Assembly: GCA_904419875.1 (NCBI GenBank)
Contig: CAJFTG010000027.1
Location: 1-35,511, forward strand
DNA: 35,511 nt
Direction: 5' to 3'
Source: Candidatus Avimonas caecicola
GTDB taxonomy: Bacteria > Bacillota > Clostridia > Oscillospirales > Acutalibacteraceae
Shown: positions 1 through 7,909 of the stretch, piece by piece
Numbering within the stretch: the first letter of the stretch is position 1
How the letters are laid out: the number at the start of each line of letters is the position of its first letter
Translations under genes and position numbers: made by a program
Notes under the pieces: model-generated
Databases searched by the model: none
What the model saw: the letters and a program-made list of their open reading frames with translations, nothing else
Told to the model about the DNA's origin: nothing

Positions 1-122
1 ATAAACGCCAGGCCTCGCAAAGTTTTGAACTTCCATTCTGCTCAGGTATTATGGCACTTCGAACTCAATTCCTGTTGCACTTAGTTTGACAATTCACTAA
101 ACAAAAATAAGCTGTCGAAATA

Positions 123-152
123 TTGACAGGGCCCGTTCCTGCCATGTAAAAT
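123..152 (+). promoter_or_regulatory. Sigma-A type promoter for the DUF4234-DUF2752 pair
   Basis: A perfect -35 TTGACA (123-128) and a -10 TAAAAT (147-152) are separated by 18 bp, about 30 bp upstream of the GAGGAGG ribosome binding site at 174-180. The first 120 bases of the window are relatively AT-rich and contain no supported gene; a second TTGACA at 86-91 lacks a good -10 element. Confidence 0.6.
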
Positions 153-185
153 AAAAACGAAAAACCAAGTTTTGAGGAGGCTTGT

Positions 186-590
186 GTGGAAATGAAACAA
201 AGAAGTATCCCCGTGTGCATTATTCTCAGCATTATCACCTGCGGCATTTACGGCATCTACTGGTACATCGTCATGACCGACGAGTCCAACGCGCTGGTCG
301 GCCGGCCGGGCTACGCCTCCGGCGGCGTGGCGTTTCTGCTGATGCTGGTCACCTGCAACATCTACGGCATTTATTGGGCCTACAAAATGGGGGAGAAAAT
401 CGATATCGCCAAGCAGATGCGCGGCTGGCCGAGCAGCAACAGCGGCGTGCTGTATCTCATCCTCCAGCTGATCTTCCCGATCATCGGCTGGGCGCTGATG
501 CAAAACGAGCTCAACAAACTCATCAGCACCATGCAGCCCCCCGCGCAGCCGCCGATGTATCAGCCGCCGATGCAGCCTCCGGTTCAGTAA
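186..590 (+). CDS. DUF4234 domain membrane protein
   Basis: A 134-residue integral membrane protein of unknown function. It has three hydrophobic segments, at about residues 8-28, 48-66 and 87-105. The first two each end in a G-I-Y-G-I-Y-W-type motif (residues 20-26 and 58-64), the hallmark of the DUF4234 family. The C-terminus is a Pro/Gln-rich tail with repeated QPP. The start is either GTG at 186 or ATG at 192; both follow GAGGAGG at 174-180, and 186 has the shorter spacing. It lies 8 bp upstream of a DUF2752 gene, so the two are probably cotranscribed. No biochemical role is known to me. Confidence 0.85.
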   Translation: MEMKQRSIPVCIILSIITCGIYGIYWYIVMTDESNALVGRPGYASGGVAFLLMLVTCNIYGIYWAYKMGEKIDIAKQMRGWPSSNSGVLYLILQLIFPIIGWALMQNELNKLISTMQPPAQPPMYQPPMQPPVQ

Positions 591-598
591 ATCCTTCC

Positions 599-994
599 AT
601 GCGGGCACGGGCGATCGGGCTGCTGAAATGGGCGCTGCTTCTCTGCCTGGCAGGCGGCGGGTACGCGCTGCTTATCCGGTGGACGGGCAGGGGCATCCCC
701 TGCCCCATCCATGCGCTGACGGGGCTGTACTGTCCCGGGTGCGGGGTTTCCCGCTTTTGTATGGCGCTGCTCCGGCTGGACTTTGCGGCGGCCTTTCGCA
801 GCAATGCGGCGCTGTTTATTCTGCTCCCGCTGGGGCTGGCGGTCCTTGCGGGATCGGCCGTGCGGTATCTGCGCACCGGCGAGCGCCGGCCGGCCCGCTG
901 GCAGAGCGTTTCCGTCTGGGCGATGATCGCCGTGCTGCTGGCGTTCGGCATTCTGCGCAATCTGCCGGCGTTTGCCTTCCTGGCTCCGCAGTAG
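599..994 (+). CDS. DUF2752 domain membrane protein
   Basis: A 131-residue membrane protein. The family signature is clear: Cys-Pro at 35-36, then T-G-L-Y-C-P-G-C-G at 41-49 followed by S-R, giving cysteines 35, 45 and 48. Hydrophobic segments lie at about 8-26, 70-86 and 105-125. ATG 599 is chosen because it is 8 bp after the stop of the DUF4234 gene; no good ribosome binding site precedes it, so translational coupling is likely. DUF2752 proteins commonly neighbour DUF4234 or TM2-type proteins; their function is not established. The CPGCG motif suggests metal binding or a redox-active pair, but that is inference. Confidence 0.82.
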   Translation: MRARAIGLLKWALLLCLAGGGYALLIRWTGRGIPCPIHALTGLYCPGCGVSRFCMALLRLDFAAAFRSNAALFILLPLGLAVLAGSAVRYLRTGERRPARWQSVSVWAMIAVLLAFGILRNLPAFAFLAPQ

Positions 995-1039
995 GGAAGC
1001 CGCAGGGAAGGGGAGCCGCCGGAGAGGAAAAACACAAGG

Positions 1040-1076
1040 GAAGCCCCCGTTCCGCGGCGTGCGGGACGGGGGCTTC
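1040..1076 (-). terminator. Hairpin terminator after cls, probably bidirectional
   Basis: An inverted repeat GAAGCCCCCGTTCCGC / GCGGGACGGGGGCTTC has one mismatch and a 5-nt loop. It lies between the convergent DUF2752 and cardiolipin synthase genes. On the minus strand it is followed by a T-rich stretch. Confidence 0.65.
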
Positions 1077-1108
1077 CGGCATTTCCGCAGGCCGGCGCGC
1101 GGCCGGCC

Positions 1109-2683
1109 TTACATCAGGGGGGCGAACAGGCTGAACACCGCGCCGGTGAGCTTGCGGTACCACGGGCGGCGGCGCACCTCCTCCAGCGTGATCTCGCGGG
1201 AGAGGGCCAGGGTGCGCTCGATGTCCTCCTTCACCGCCGCCACCGCGGGCGCGCCGCAGAGGAACACGCCGTTTTCATAGTGCAGGAAAAGGCTGCGGTA
1301 ATCGAGGTTGACCGACCCTACCGTGGCGCACCGGTCGTCGAACACCATCAGCTTGGCGTGGATGAAACCGGGGGTGTATTCGAAAATCCGCACGCCGGAT
1401 TCCAGAAGATGGCGGTAATTTTCCCGGTTGACCACCCCGACATACCAGTGGTCGGGGACGGCGGGGGTGATGATCCGCACGTCCACCCCGCTGCGGGCCG
1501 TCAGGCAGAGGTCGTCGCTCAGGTCGTGGTCGATGATCAGATAGGGGGAGGTGAGCCACAGATACTCCCGCGCGCCTCCCGCCGCCTGGCGGATGAGGTC
1601 CAGCGCGGGGTTGCGGGGGTTGTTGGCCGGGCCGTCCGCATAGGGCTGGAAATACCCGGCCGCGCCGGGCACCGGGCGTTCGAGCAGGTAACGGGAGAAA
1701 TCCTCCCCGACGTGGCGCACCGAAATATCCCACATCTGCAGGAAGATGACCGTCAGGCTGCGCACGGCGCTCCCCTCCAGCCGGATGCCCGTATCCTTCC
1801 AGTGGCCGAGCTTGGAGTTGACGTTGATGTATTCGTCCGCCAGGTTCACCCCGCCGCAGTAGCCGACCTGGCCGTCGATCACCACGATTTTCTGATGGTT
1901 GCGGTAATTCATGTAGAAATCGGAGACAAAGCGGTGGGCCGGGCTGAACACCGCCGCCTTGAAGCCCTCCGCCCGCAGGAGCTTGTCGAAATTGTCCGGG
2001 ATCTTGAAAAAGCAGCCCACGTCGTCGTACAGCATCCGCACCTCCACCCCCTGCCGGATTTTTTCCAGCAGGATTTTGTGGACGCGGTCCCAGAGCACGC
2101 CGGTAGCCACGATGAAGTATTCGATAAAGATGAATTTTTCCGCCGCCTGCAGATCCCTTTCCAGCTGCTCGAAATATTCCTCGCCGCTGGGGAAATAGCG
2201 GGCGTCCGTCCCGCCGTAGAGGGGATAGCCGTTTTCCCTCAGCGCCCCGGCGTAGGTTTTGCAGGACGGGAACTGCTCCTGAAACGCGGCGGCGGCCTCC
2301 GCGTCCTGCGGAAGGAGGGAAAAGCCCAGGGTGAACGACGCCTTGAAGGCGCCCCGCTCCTTCTTGTTGAAATCCACCCGCCCCCAGGCGAAATACAGAA
2401 GCAGGCCGAAGACCGGGATGGTCAACACGATCACCAGCCAGGCGATGCGGTAGGCGGAGCTGTCGTGGCGGTTGATGAGGGAGATTACGGTGATCAGGGC
2501 GACAGCGTCAAAAAAGATATACAAAAACGCCACATTCGTTTTTAGGAAATAAGTGATCGCCCACATCATGCCGAGCTGGATAAGGATCAGCAGGGCGATG
2601 ATGCCGATGCGCAGGTAGGTGGCAAAAGCGCCGGCCGCCTCCATGGGATGGTCCTGCCGGGCGTGGTCCTGGGATTTTTTCAT
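1109..2683 (-). CDS. cls: Cardiolipin synthase
   Basis: A 524-residue membrane-bound phospholipase D-superfamily enzyme that condenses two phosphatidylglycerols into cardiolipin plus glycerol. Three N-terminal hydrophobic segments (about 25-47, 52-72, 82-101) precede two PLD domains. The HKD motifs are intact: H263-K265-D270 in N-H-Q-K-I-V-V-I-D, and H442-K444-D449 in I-H-A-K-L-M-V-F-D. Each is followed by the expected G-x-V/x-N-L-D region. ATG 2683 overlaps the stop of the upstream DedA/TVP38-type gene by 4 bp (ATGA), which fixes the start and implies translational coupling. The frame stays open upstream, but that stretch lies antisense to nothing and inside the upstream gene. Length is typical of Firmicute Cls. 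Confidence 0.96.
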   Translation of the reverse strand: MKKSQDHARQDHPMEAAGAFATYLRIGIIALLILIQLGMMWAITYFLKTNVAFLYIFFDAVALITVISLINRHDSSAYRIAWLVIVLTIPVFGLLLYFAWGRVDFNKKERGAFKASFTLGFSLLPQDAEAAAAFQEQFPSCKTYAGALRENGYPLYGGTDARYFPSGEEYFEQLERDLQAAEKFIFIEYFIVATGVLWDRVHKILLEKIRQGVEVRMLYDDVGCFFKIPDNFDKLLRAEGFKAAVFSPAHRFVSDFYMNYRNHQKIVVIDGQVGYCGGVNLADEYINVNSKLGHWKDTGIRLEGSAVRSLTVIFLQMWDISVRHVGEDFSRYLLERPVPGAAGYFQPYADGPANNPRNPALDLIRQAAGGAREYLWLTSPYLIIDHDLSDDLCLTARSGVDVRIITPAVPDHWYVGVVNRENYRHLLESGVRIFEYTPGFIHAKLMVFDDRCATVGSVNLDYRSLFLHYENGVFLCGAPAVAAVKEDIERTLALSREITLEEVRRRPWYRKLTGAVFSLFAPLM

Positions 2684-3456
2684 GGCTCGGGCTCCTTTCC
2701 CGCTGTCTGTTCCCGCCGGCCGCCCGGCTCTCCGGCGGGCGGGGACGGCGGTTTTAAAGCCCCGTCCCCGGCGTACCCCGTCTTCCCTTTGGTGCGGCGG
2801 GAGAACCGGCGGTATACGATTCCGGCGCCCAGCAGCACAAGGACAAACACGCCCATCGGGATCAGGAACTGAGGGGAGAGCGGGTCGTGCGCGGAGGCGC
2901 CCATCAGGGTGACGGTTACCGCCTGGGGAAGCGCCCCGGCATACGAGGCGGCCAGATACCGGGAAAATTTCACCTCCTGGGCGCCCGCCAGCAGGCTGAC
3001 GCTGTCGGTGGACACCCCCGGCAGCAGCCGCAGCGCCGCGATGGAGCGGAAACGGTCGAGCGCCTGTGCGGCCAGCAGGCGGTCGAGGATTTTGCTCCGG
3101 CCGCGCAGGAGGGCTATTAGTTTGTCCAGCAGCTTCTTCCCGAACCGCCGGCCGACAAAATAATCGAGGGAAAATTCCATCAGCAGAAAGCCGAGGGTCA
3201 GCGCGAAGGCGATGGGCGGGGAGAAGAGCAGGCCGGTGAGCAGATAGACCAGCGGCTGAGGAAGCAGCACCACCGTCGCCGCCTTGAGCAGATACAGCGC
3301 GGCGATGGCCGGGACGGCGGCCGGAGAATCCTTGAACCGGTCGGCGAAGGCCGCGGGCTCCATATCCAGGATTTGAAAAACCAGGACGGCGGCGGCGCCG
3401 ATCACCAGGGCCAGCGCCAGCAAAGCCCAATACGGGCGGTTTTTCTTTTTCTGCAT
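2680..3456 (-). CDS. TVP38/TMEM64 (DedA, SNARE-associated) family membrane protein
   Basis: A 258-residue polytopic membrane protein. A hydrophobic N-terminal segment (10-30) is followed by the SNARE-associated/DedA core: amphipathic re-entrant region about 60-100, G-R-R-F-G at 102-106, and the conserved R-L-L-P-G-V at 143-148 with D-S-V-S-L-L-A-G after it. A last transmembrane segment lies at 199-216 and the C-terminal tail is Pro/Gly-rich and charged. Family members are proposed lipid scramblases or undecaprenyl phosphate/phospholipid flippases. Its 4-bp overlap with cardiolipin synthase supports a role in phospholipid distribution, but the substrate cannot be read from sequence. Confidence 0.88.
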   Translation of the reverse strand: MQKKKNRPYWALLALALVIGAAAVLVFQILDMEPAAFADRFKDSPAAVPAIAALYLLKAATVVLLPQPLVYLLTGLLFSPPIAFALTLGFLLMEFSLDYFVGRRFGKKLLDKLIALLRGRSKILDRLLAAQALDRFRSIAALRLLPGVSTDSVSLLAGAQEVKFSRYLAASYAGALPQAVTVTLMGASAHDPLSPQFLIPMGVFVLVLLGAGIVYRRFSRRTKGKTGYAGDGALKPPSPPAGEPGGRREQTAGKEPEP

Positions 3457-3675
3457 GGTGGGTCCTCCTCCGGTCTTGGCATTCGGGGCGGCGGACGGGT
3501 GGCCGCTTCGTCCGGCCGGCGCCTGCGTGCCTTTTGCCGGGAATAAAACCGCGCGTGCGGGGAATACTTCCAGCGCGGACGGCCTTCCCGGGAAGGGCGG
3601 CTCCCGGTTTCCTCCGCGGGGCTCTTGCTTTTCGGCGGAAAATCGGTTATAGTGGAGCTGGCCCGCTGCCGGGCC

Positions 3676-4023
3676 TTACAGGGAGGCGATCACCGCCAGG
3701 ATTTCCACCGGCACGTCCCCGGTGTTCCGCACCGAATGCCCCTGGCCGGAGCGGGTGACGGTCGCGTCGCCCGCATGGACGGTGCGGATTTCGCCGTTGT
3801 CGTTGAACTCCGCGGTTCCGGAAAGGAAGTAGAACAGCTCTTCCTCCCCTTCGTGGATATGGTAGCCGATGGAGGCGCCCGCCGGCAGGGTGATCCGGGA
3901 GAACAAACGCAGCCCGGCATCGTAATCGCCCGGTTGGAGGGCGGGGGTAAGAGTGACCGTTCCGTCGCCTCCCCGCATCCGCTCGCGTTTTTCCGGGACC
4001 ATGCCGCTGGCCTGTCGAATCAT
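3676..4023 (-). CDS. Cupin domain protein
   Basis: A 115-residue single-domain cupin. Motif 1 has H55, H57 and E61 (G-Y-H-I-H-E-G-E-E) and motif 2 has H96 (G-H-S-V-R-N), so the usual metal-binding set of three His and one Glu is present. Small stand-alone cupins include isomerases, dioxygenases and sugar- or metabolite-binding proteins; nothing here fixes the substrate. ATG 4023 has AAAAGGAG upstream with about 8-10 nt spacing and is preferred over in-frame codons further upstream, which fall inside the promoter at 4096-4124. It is monocistronic and divergent from rubredoxin. Confidence 0.85.
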   Translation of the reverse strand: MIRQASGMVPEKRERMRGGDGTVTLTPALQPGDYDAGLRLFSRITLPAGASIGYHIHEGEEELFYFLSGTAEFNDNGEIRTVHAGDATVTRSGQGHSVRNTGDVPVEILAVIASL

Positions 4024-4095
4024 GGCAATACACGCTCCTTTTCCCTTTGTTCGTTTGTCCCGCCGCACGGCGGCGCGGACGGCCATACAACGGTT

Positions 4096-4124
4096 ATTAT
4101 ACTGCCGTTTCGGCCTTCTGGCAA
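4096..4124 (-). promoter_or_regulatory. Sigma-A type promoter for the cupin gene
   Basis: On the minus strand, TTGCCA (4119-4124) and a perfect TATAAT (4096-4101) are separated by 17 bp. The predicted transcript starts near 4089, about 66 nt before the cupin ATG. Confidence 0.7.
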
Positions 4125-4222
4125 ATTGTTTTGATTTTACCGCCGGCATTTTCCAGGGGGCGGCCGGCGTAAAATAGCTTGCAACCCATGCTTTCAGTAA
4201 TTTTCAGGAAGGAGAATGACCA

Positions 4223-4384
4223 ATGGCGAAGTACGTATGCACCGTCTGCGGATACGTTTACGACCCGGAAGAGGGCGTGGAGGACCAGGGGATCGCCCCC
4301 GGCACCGCCTTTGAAGACCTGCCGGACGATTTTGTCTGTCCCGTCTGCGGTGTGGGCAAGGACCTGTTCGAAGTCCAGGAGTAA
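4223..4384 (+). CDS. Rubredoxin
   Basis: A 53-residue rubredoxin, a small cytoplasmic electron carrier with one iron bound by four cysteines. Ligands are C6 and C9 (C-T-V-C-G-Y) and C39 and C42 (C-P-V-C-G), with the conserved Y-V-Y-D-P-E-E-G and the acidic F-E-D-L-P-D-D-F segment between them. The length is standard. AAGGAG at 4209-4214 gives good spacing to ATG 4223. In anaerobes it usually passes electrons to rubrerythrin, superoxide reductase or flavodiiron proteins, none of which is in this window. It is followed at once by a strong terminator. Confidence 0.96.
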   Translation: MAKYVCTVCGYVYDPEEGVEDQGIAPGTAFEDLPDDFVCPVCGVGKDLFEVQE

Positions 4385-4411
4385 CCTGCCGGAATAGCAC
4401 GGTGTCTCTGA

Positions 4412-4453
4412 AAAAGCGCGGCTTTGCGTCTTTTAACGCAGAACCGCGCTTTT
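4412..4453 (+). terminator. Rho-independent terminator of rubredoxin
   Basis: Stem AAAAGCGCGG / CCGCGCTTTT with an inner TGCGT / ACGCA extension begins 28 nt after the rubredoxin stop. The A-rich and T-rich flanks make it usable from both strands. Confidence 0.8.
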
Positions 4454-5162
4454 CCAGGCCTGCATTTGGCGGCACACGCTTTTCGGCAGGGAATCCGTCC
4501 TTGTTTTGACGGGAAGGCCCGGCGGCCGGCGGAACGGGAACCGCCGCCCGTGAAACGGCTCCCCGTCCCTTTGAGACCGCCTGCTTTTTCAGCGGGGGAC
4601 CGGCGGCGGAAGCCGGCTCTACGCCGCAGAGCGGCCTGGGCCGTCAATCTTCCTGCCGGCCGGCGGGCTGCCCGGCCGCTTTGGCGGACGACCCTGCGGG
4701 TTTGCCGCGGGCGGGAAGGCCGGCCGGTTTTGGGAAAATACGGTAACCCGCCCCGTCAGCCCCGCCGGCACGGCCTCCCGTGCGGGACCGCGGCGGCGCC
4801 CGCCCCCCGCCCCGGCGGAATGGAAAACTTTTGTTTCCACAGGGCGTAAAGGGTTTCCCGTCCTGCGGCCTTCCGTTTAAACAGGCGGGGAAAAACCACA
4901 GGGCATTTTTTGCAGTCCGGTTCCTTTGGCAGGCGGAAACGGCGGAGGGCTGCTGCATACGGCCGGCCGCTCCGTGAAGAGGATACGGGGACGGGGCATG
5001 GAGGGCCGGAGGACGGAAAATACGGGAAATACGGGGACCCAGGGATGTCCGAGGACGCCGAAGGACAGCAGGAGACACAAAATCCGGCCGCGCCGCAGGC
5101 CGGTGTGCAGACAGGCGGCTCGGAACCGTTGTACGGACAGCCGCATGGAAAAGGAGAAAAAG
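4454..5162. other. Intergenic region without a supported gene
   Basis: About 700 bases of GC-rich DNA lie between the rubredoxin terminator and the tRNA terminator. Open frames exist on both strands, but none has a ribosome binding site and recognisable protein composition. The part at 4980-5070 is rich in short repeats of the type GGACGG/ATACGGGG. Confidence 0.5.
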
Positions 5163-5163
5163 A

Positions 5164-5198
5164 AAACCCGCGGTGAGCAAGCAGTTCACCGCGGGTTT
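5164..5198 (-). terminator. Terminator of tRNA-Gln
   Basis: A perfect 13-bp stem (AAACCCGCGGTGA / TCACCGCGGGTTT) lies immediately 3' of the tRNA on the minus strand, followed by TTTTCTTTTTCT. Confidence 0.85.
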
Positions 5199-5271
5199 GG
5201 CTGCGGAACTAGGATTCGAACCCAGACAAACAGAGTCAGAGTCTGTCGTGCTACCCTTACACAATTCCGCA
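5198..5271 (-). tRNA. tRNA-Gln, anticodon CTG
   Basis: A complete cloverleaf is visible on the minus strand. The acceptor stem is TGCGGAA/TTCCGCA, the D stem GTGT/GCAC, and the anticodon stem ACAGA/TCTGT with loop CTCTGAC, giving anticodon CTG for codon CAG. The T stem is CTGGG/CCTAG around loop TTCGAAT. Discriminator G73 is as expected for glutamine, and the 3' CCA is encoded (5198-5200). No other tRNA is adjacent. A strong promoter (5326-5353) and a terminator (5164-5198) make it a single-gene unit. Confidence 0.96.
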
Positions 5272-5325
5272 AAACAGGGCGCGCCCCGCCGTAAGGCGAA
5301 GCCGCTGTCAGAGGACAGCGTTATT

Positions 5326-5353
5326 ATTATATCCGATTTTTGGGTTTTGTCAA
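5326..5353 (-). promoter_or_regulatory. Promoter of tRNA-Gln
   Basis: A perfect TTGACA (5348-5353) and a perfect TATAAT (5326-5331) on the minus strand are separated by 16 bp. This predicts a start near 5319 and a 5' leader of about 48 nt removed by RNase P. It is the strongest promoter match in the window. Confidence 0.85.
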
Positions 5354-5528
5354 GCATTCTCGGGAAACATTCCCATAAATTTTTTCGGCGCCGTTTGCCG
5401 CCTTCCGCTTTTCTCCCCTTTTCTCTCCTTTTGCCTCCTGTCTCCGCCAAGGGGGCCGGTATGTGTCAAGGGCGGCGGCCCGGCTCTCCGCCGGGAGGGA
5501 TGAAGGGGCCGGAATATCCAAACCGGGG

Positions 5529-5562
5529 AACCGCCCGGGAGGCGTTTGCCTCCCGGGCGGTT
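5529..5562. terminator. Hairpin downstream of the SASP gene
   Basis: A perfect 15-bp stem (AACCGCCCGGGAGGC / GCCTCCCGGGCGGTT) with a GTTT loop lies 18 nt past the SASP stop. Oddly, the five-T tract follows the stem on the plus strand; on the minus strand, the direction of SASP transcription, the tail is only TTCCCC. It probably still ends the SASP message, but orientation is uncertain. Confidence 0.6.
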
Positions 5563-5579
5563 TTTGAGAAACGCCGAAA

Positions 5580-5771
5580 TTACTTCAGGCCGTTCTCGTA
5601 CTGCTGAATCATCTTTTTGACCATCTGGCCGCCGATGGAACCGGCCTGCTTGGAGGTCAGGTCACCGTTGTAACCCTGCTTCAGGTTCACGCCAACCTCG
5701 TTGGCGGCTTCCATCTTGAAGCGGTTCAGGCCTTCACGGGCTTCAGGGACAAGATTCTTGTTGCTAGCCAT
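5580..5771 (-). CDS. Alpha/beta-type small acid-soluble spore protein (SASP)
   Basis: A 63-residue member of the family that coats forespore DNA, protects it from UV and heat, and is later degraded as an amino acid source. The segment E-V-G-V (residues 25-28) lies where the GPR protease cleaves. The C-terminal DNA-binding half contains G-D-L-T-S-K-Q-A-G-S-I-G-G-Q-M-V-K-K-M, close to family consensus. AAGGAGTG precedes ATG 5771 with 10-11 nt spacing, and a small hairpin (5798-5815) sits in the leader. Family members are transcribed by sigma-G in the forespore; I could not identify a convincing sigma-G site, only a weak candidate further upstream. It shows that the host forms endospores. Confidence 0.95.
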   Translation of the reverse strand: MASNKNLVPEAREGLNRFKMEAANEVGVNLKQGYNGDLTSKQAGSIGGQMVKKMIQQYENGLK

Positions 5772-6065
5772 GATTTTTCTACACTCCTTAAAATATTGAG
5801 CGGCTCAGGGCCGCTGTTTCTATTGCGTTTGCCAGTCCTATTGTTTGCCCGCAGCGGGGGAATATTACAGGAAACTAGAGGAAGCCAACGCGCTTTTTTC
5901 CAGCCATGAAAGCGCCGGCAGAAAGCCGCGCGGCTGTCCGGACGGCCGGCGCGCATGACCGGAACATGTCCAGTGTAACCGCTTTTGCGTTTTTCATGCA
6001 CCTGTACGGAAGCCCATTTTTTGGCGGGGTTCGTCCGTTTTTTTGCGGAAGAATAAAAGCGGGGC

Positions 6066-6845
6066 TTAATCCTCCAGGGAAATTTGCCGTCCTTCCTGAT
6101 TGACCGTGTAATTTTCCGTGTAAATCATTTCGGAAACCGTCAAAAAGCGGTATCCCTCGTTCTGCAGGCTCCGGAGGACCGCCGCCAGCGCCTGCGCCGT
6201 ATTCTCGCCGCCTGCCCGGAACCGCACGATGGAGCCGGAGGAAACCCGGGACAGAACCTCCCGCGCGCTCTCTTCGGCGGAAAGCCCGTCCCGGGACTCC
6301 ACATCCCACTGGATGCAGGACATGCCGAGCATCTCGGCGGTTTCGATCAAAGCGTCGTCGTAATCCCCGCGGGGCGCGCGGAACAGGGCGGGGCGTTCGC
6401 CCGTGACCGCCTGGATTTTATCGCTGCAGGCGCTGATTTCCCGGATCGCGTCGGCCCGGGGAAGGCCGGCCATGGAAAGGTGGGTATCGGAGTGGTTCAT
6501 CACCTCATGCCCGGCGTCGTGCAGCGCCTTCGCCTCGTCGGCGCAGCGCTCCACCCATTCGCCCGTCACAAAAAAAGTCGCCTTCACCCCATACTGGGCC
6601 AGAACGTCGACCAGCTCCCGGATGTCCCCGTCTCCCCGGACGGCGTCAAAAGTGACGCTGACCACCCTGTCGGCGCGGTCGGTGCAGCAGATCGGCCGTT
6701 TCTGCCGGGCGGCCGCAACGGCGTTGGCATACGCGTAGGGGATGGCCGCCGCGGCGACGATCATCAGCACGGCGGCCAGAAAAAGCAGCGCCAGCGCCGC
6801 GGCAAGGTGGCGCCTGGTCAGGATTCGGTATTTTCCGTTGGGCAT
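6066..6845 (-). CDS. Polysaccharide deacetylase (NodB domain), membrane anchored
   Basis: A 259-residue protein with one N-terminal transmembrane segment (about 14-36) and an extracytoplasmic NodB carbohydrate esterase 4 domain. Motif 1 is T-F-D (D67) followed by G-D-G-D, as in PdaB-like sporulation deacetylases where the second metal-site Asp is displaced. Motif 2 is H118-S-D-T-H122; motif 3 is R156-A-P-R-G-D-Y. Motif 5, normally F-H, reads F-R at 209-210, so the usual catalytic His is missing, and motif 4 lacks its Trp. It may be a weak or altered enzyme. ATG 6845 follows GAGGGA; an in-frame GTG at 6863 is the alternative. On the minus strand CATACGAAT (6899-6907) resembles a sporulation sigma -10 element, which is speculative. 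Confidence 0.86.
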   Translation of the reverse strand: MPNGKYRILTRRHLAAALALLFLAAVLMIVAAAAIPYAYANAVAAARQKRPICCTDRADRVVSVTFDAVRGDGDIRELVDVLAQYGVKATFFVTGEWVERCADEAKALHDAGHEVMNHSDTHLSMAGLPRADAIREISACSDKIQAVTGERPALFRAPRGDYDDALIETAEMLGMSCIQWDVESRDGLSAEESAREVLSRVSSGSIVRFRAGGENTAQALAAVLRSLQNEGYRFLTVSEMIYTENYTVNQEGRQISLED

Positions 6846-6863
6846 AACGCGTCCCTCCCGCAC

Positions 6864-7199
6864 GGGACCGGCCGGAGGCCGGCCCGTCCCCTCTGTTTAT
6901 TCGTATGCCGCCGGAAGGACTTCCATACCTTTTTCCGAGAGGAAAAGGGAGGGAGCCGGCCGGATAAACGGCGCGGCGGGAGAAAAGACGCCTGCCGGAC
7001 GGAAAAACAAAAAGCCGGAGCGCGCAAAAAGCGGGCCGTACGATCGCACGGCCCGCCGGTCATTTTGTTAAAAGGGAAAAGGCTGTTTCCGAAGCCGTAC
7101 GGCATCCGTCTGCCCCGACAGCGGACGCGTTTCCCGTCTTCTGTCTTTCCCTCCTCCCGCTTCTCGCCGCCGGATGAACGGCGGGAAGGGAGGCGGGGG
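6864..7199. other. Intergenic region with one terminator, no gene
   Basis: This stretch lies between the deacetylase start and the DUF4375-like stop. I see only the hairpin at 7026-7056 and a GGCCGG-rich inverted repeat near 6866-6882. No frame has both a ribosome binding site and protein-like composition. Confidence 0.5.
7026..7056 (-). terminator. Terminator of the lepA-hemW-DUF4375 unit
   Basis: A perfect 9-bp stem (GCGGGCCGT / ACGGCCCGC) with an 8-nt loop is followed on the minus strand by TTTTT. It lies about 145 nt past the stop of the DUF4375-like gene. Confidence 0.75.
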
Positions 7200-7808
7200 T
7201 CAGCCGGCCGGTTCGGCGGGGCTTTCCTCGTCCAGGAATTCGCCGGGGCTGTTCCGGATGTATTCCCGGCAGCCGTCCAGCGGGTTTTCCCGCGCGGCGG
7301 CTTCGAGGAAACGGGCCTGCAGAGCGGCGGCGGCCCGGCCGTCCAGCGGCTCGCGGACCGCCTCCCGCAGGACGGCGGCGCATTCCGGCGCGCCGACCAG
7401 CTCGCACCCGTCCGCCGCCAGGGAGGCGAACTGCCCGGAGGGCCCGCTCAGGTACGCGGCCAGGCCGCCCGTCTCGATCTCATGGGTGGTCATCCATACG
7501 CTGTAGACCGCACAGCGGCCGCGGGAAAGGGCGGGAATGGTCTGATAGGCGTCCGGGCGGCGCTTGTCCAGCTTGGCGAGCAGGTTGGCGGCGACCGCGT
7601 TGACCAGCTCCCCGTCCGGAATCCCGTCCAGCAGGGGGCGCGTCATGGTTTTGTAGGTTTCCTGAAGCCGGTCGGCCTTCCCCGTCCGGCCTTTGCGGGC
7701 GTTCCCCCACAGGTACAGCCCGATGACCAGCGCGGCCAGGACGAGCAGGAGCAGCCAGAGGCCGGACCCGTCGCCGGAAAACAGGGCGGTTGCGCAAAGA
7801 GGCATCAT
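7200..7808 (-). CDS. Membrane-anchored protein with a DMP19/DUF4375-like domain
   Basis: A 202-residue protein with one N-terminal transmembrane segment (about 16-35) and a cytoplasmic or extracytoplasmic helical domain. Residues 65-160 resemble the DUF4375 (DMP19) family: L-V-N-A-V near 68-72, E-I-E-T-G-G-L-A-A-Y-L at 110-120 in place of the family's E-V-N-N-G-G-F-x-Q-Y-F, then L-V-G-A at 137-140 and a helix ending in L-R-E-A-V. DMP19 proteins have no settled function; one member is a DNA mimic. ATG 7808 follows GGAGGGA. It lies 101 bp downstream of hemW with a terminator after it, so it probably ends that transcript. Confidence 0.7.
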   Translation of the reverse strand: MMPLCATALFSGDGSGLWLLLLVLAALVIGLYLWGNARKGRTGKADRLQETYKTMTRPLLDGIPDGELVNAVAANLLAKLDKRRPDAYQTIPALSRGRCAVYSVWMTTHEIETGGLAAYLSGPSGQFASLAADGCELVGAPECAAVLREAVREPLDGRAAAALQARFLEAAARENPLDGCREYIRNSPGEFLDEESPAEPAG

Positions 7809-7909
7809 AACAGTCCCTCCGTTTTTTACTGACAGGCCCGGGCCTTTTCGCCCGGCGCCGGTTCCCGTATTGATATATCCCCATCCGGGGAAAGAGCGGC
7901 GGGCGGGGC

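Noticed and set aside
2684-3430. A 249-codon N-terminal extension of cardiolipin synthase
   Set aside because: It overlaps almost the whole DedA/TVP38-type gene in another frame, and the ATGA overlap with a normal Cls N-terminus is a better start.
4980-5070. Small RNA or repeat element in the GGACGG/ATACGGGG-rich stretch
   Set aside because: Short-range repetition is visible, but I could find no promoter, stable fold or clear period.
6084-7832. A 582-codon plus-strand frame across the deacetylase and the DUF4375-like gene
   Set aside because: It spans two minus-strand genes and a terminator, and has no initiation signals or family motifs.
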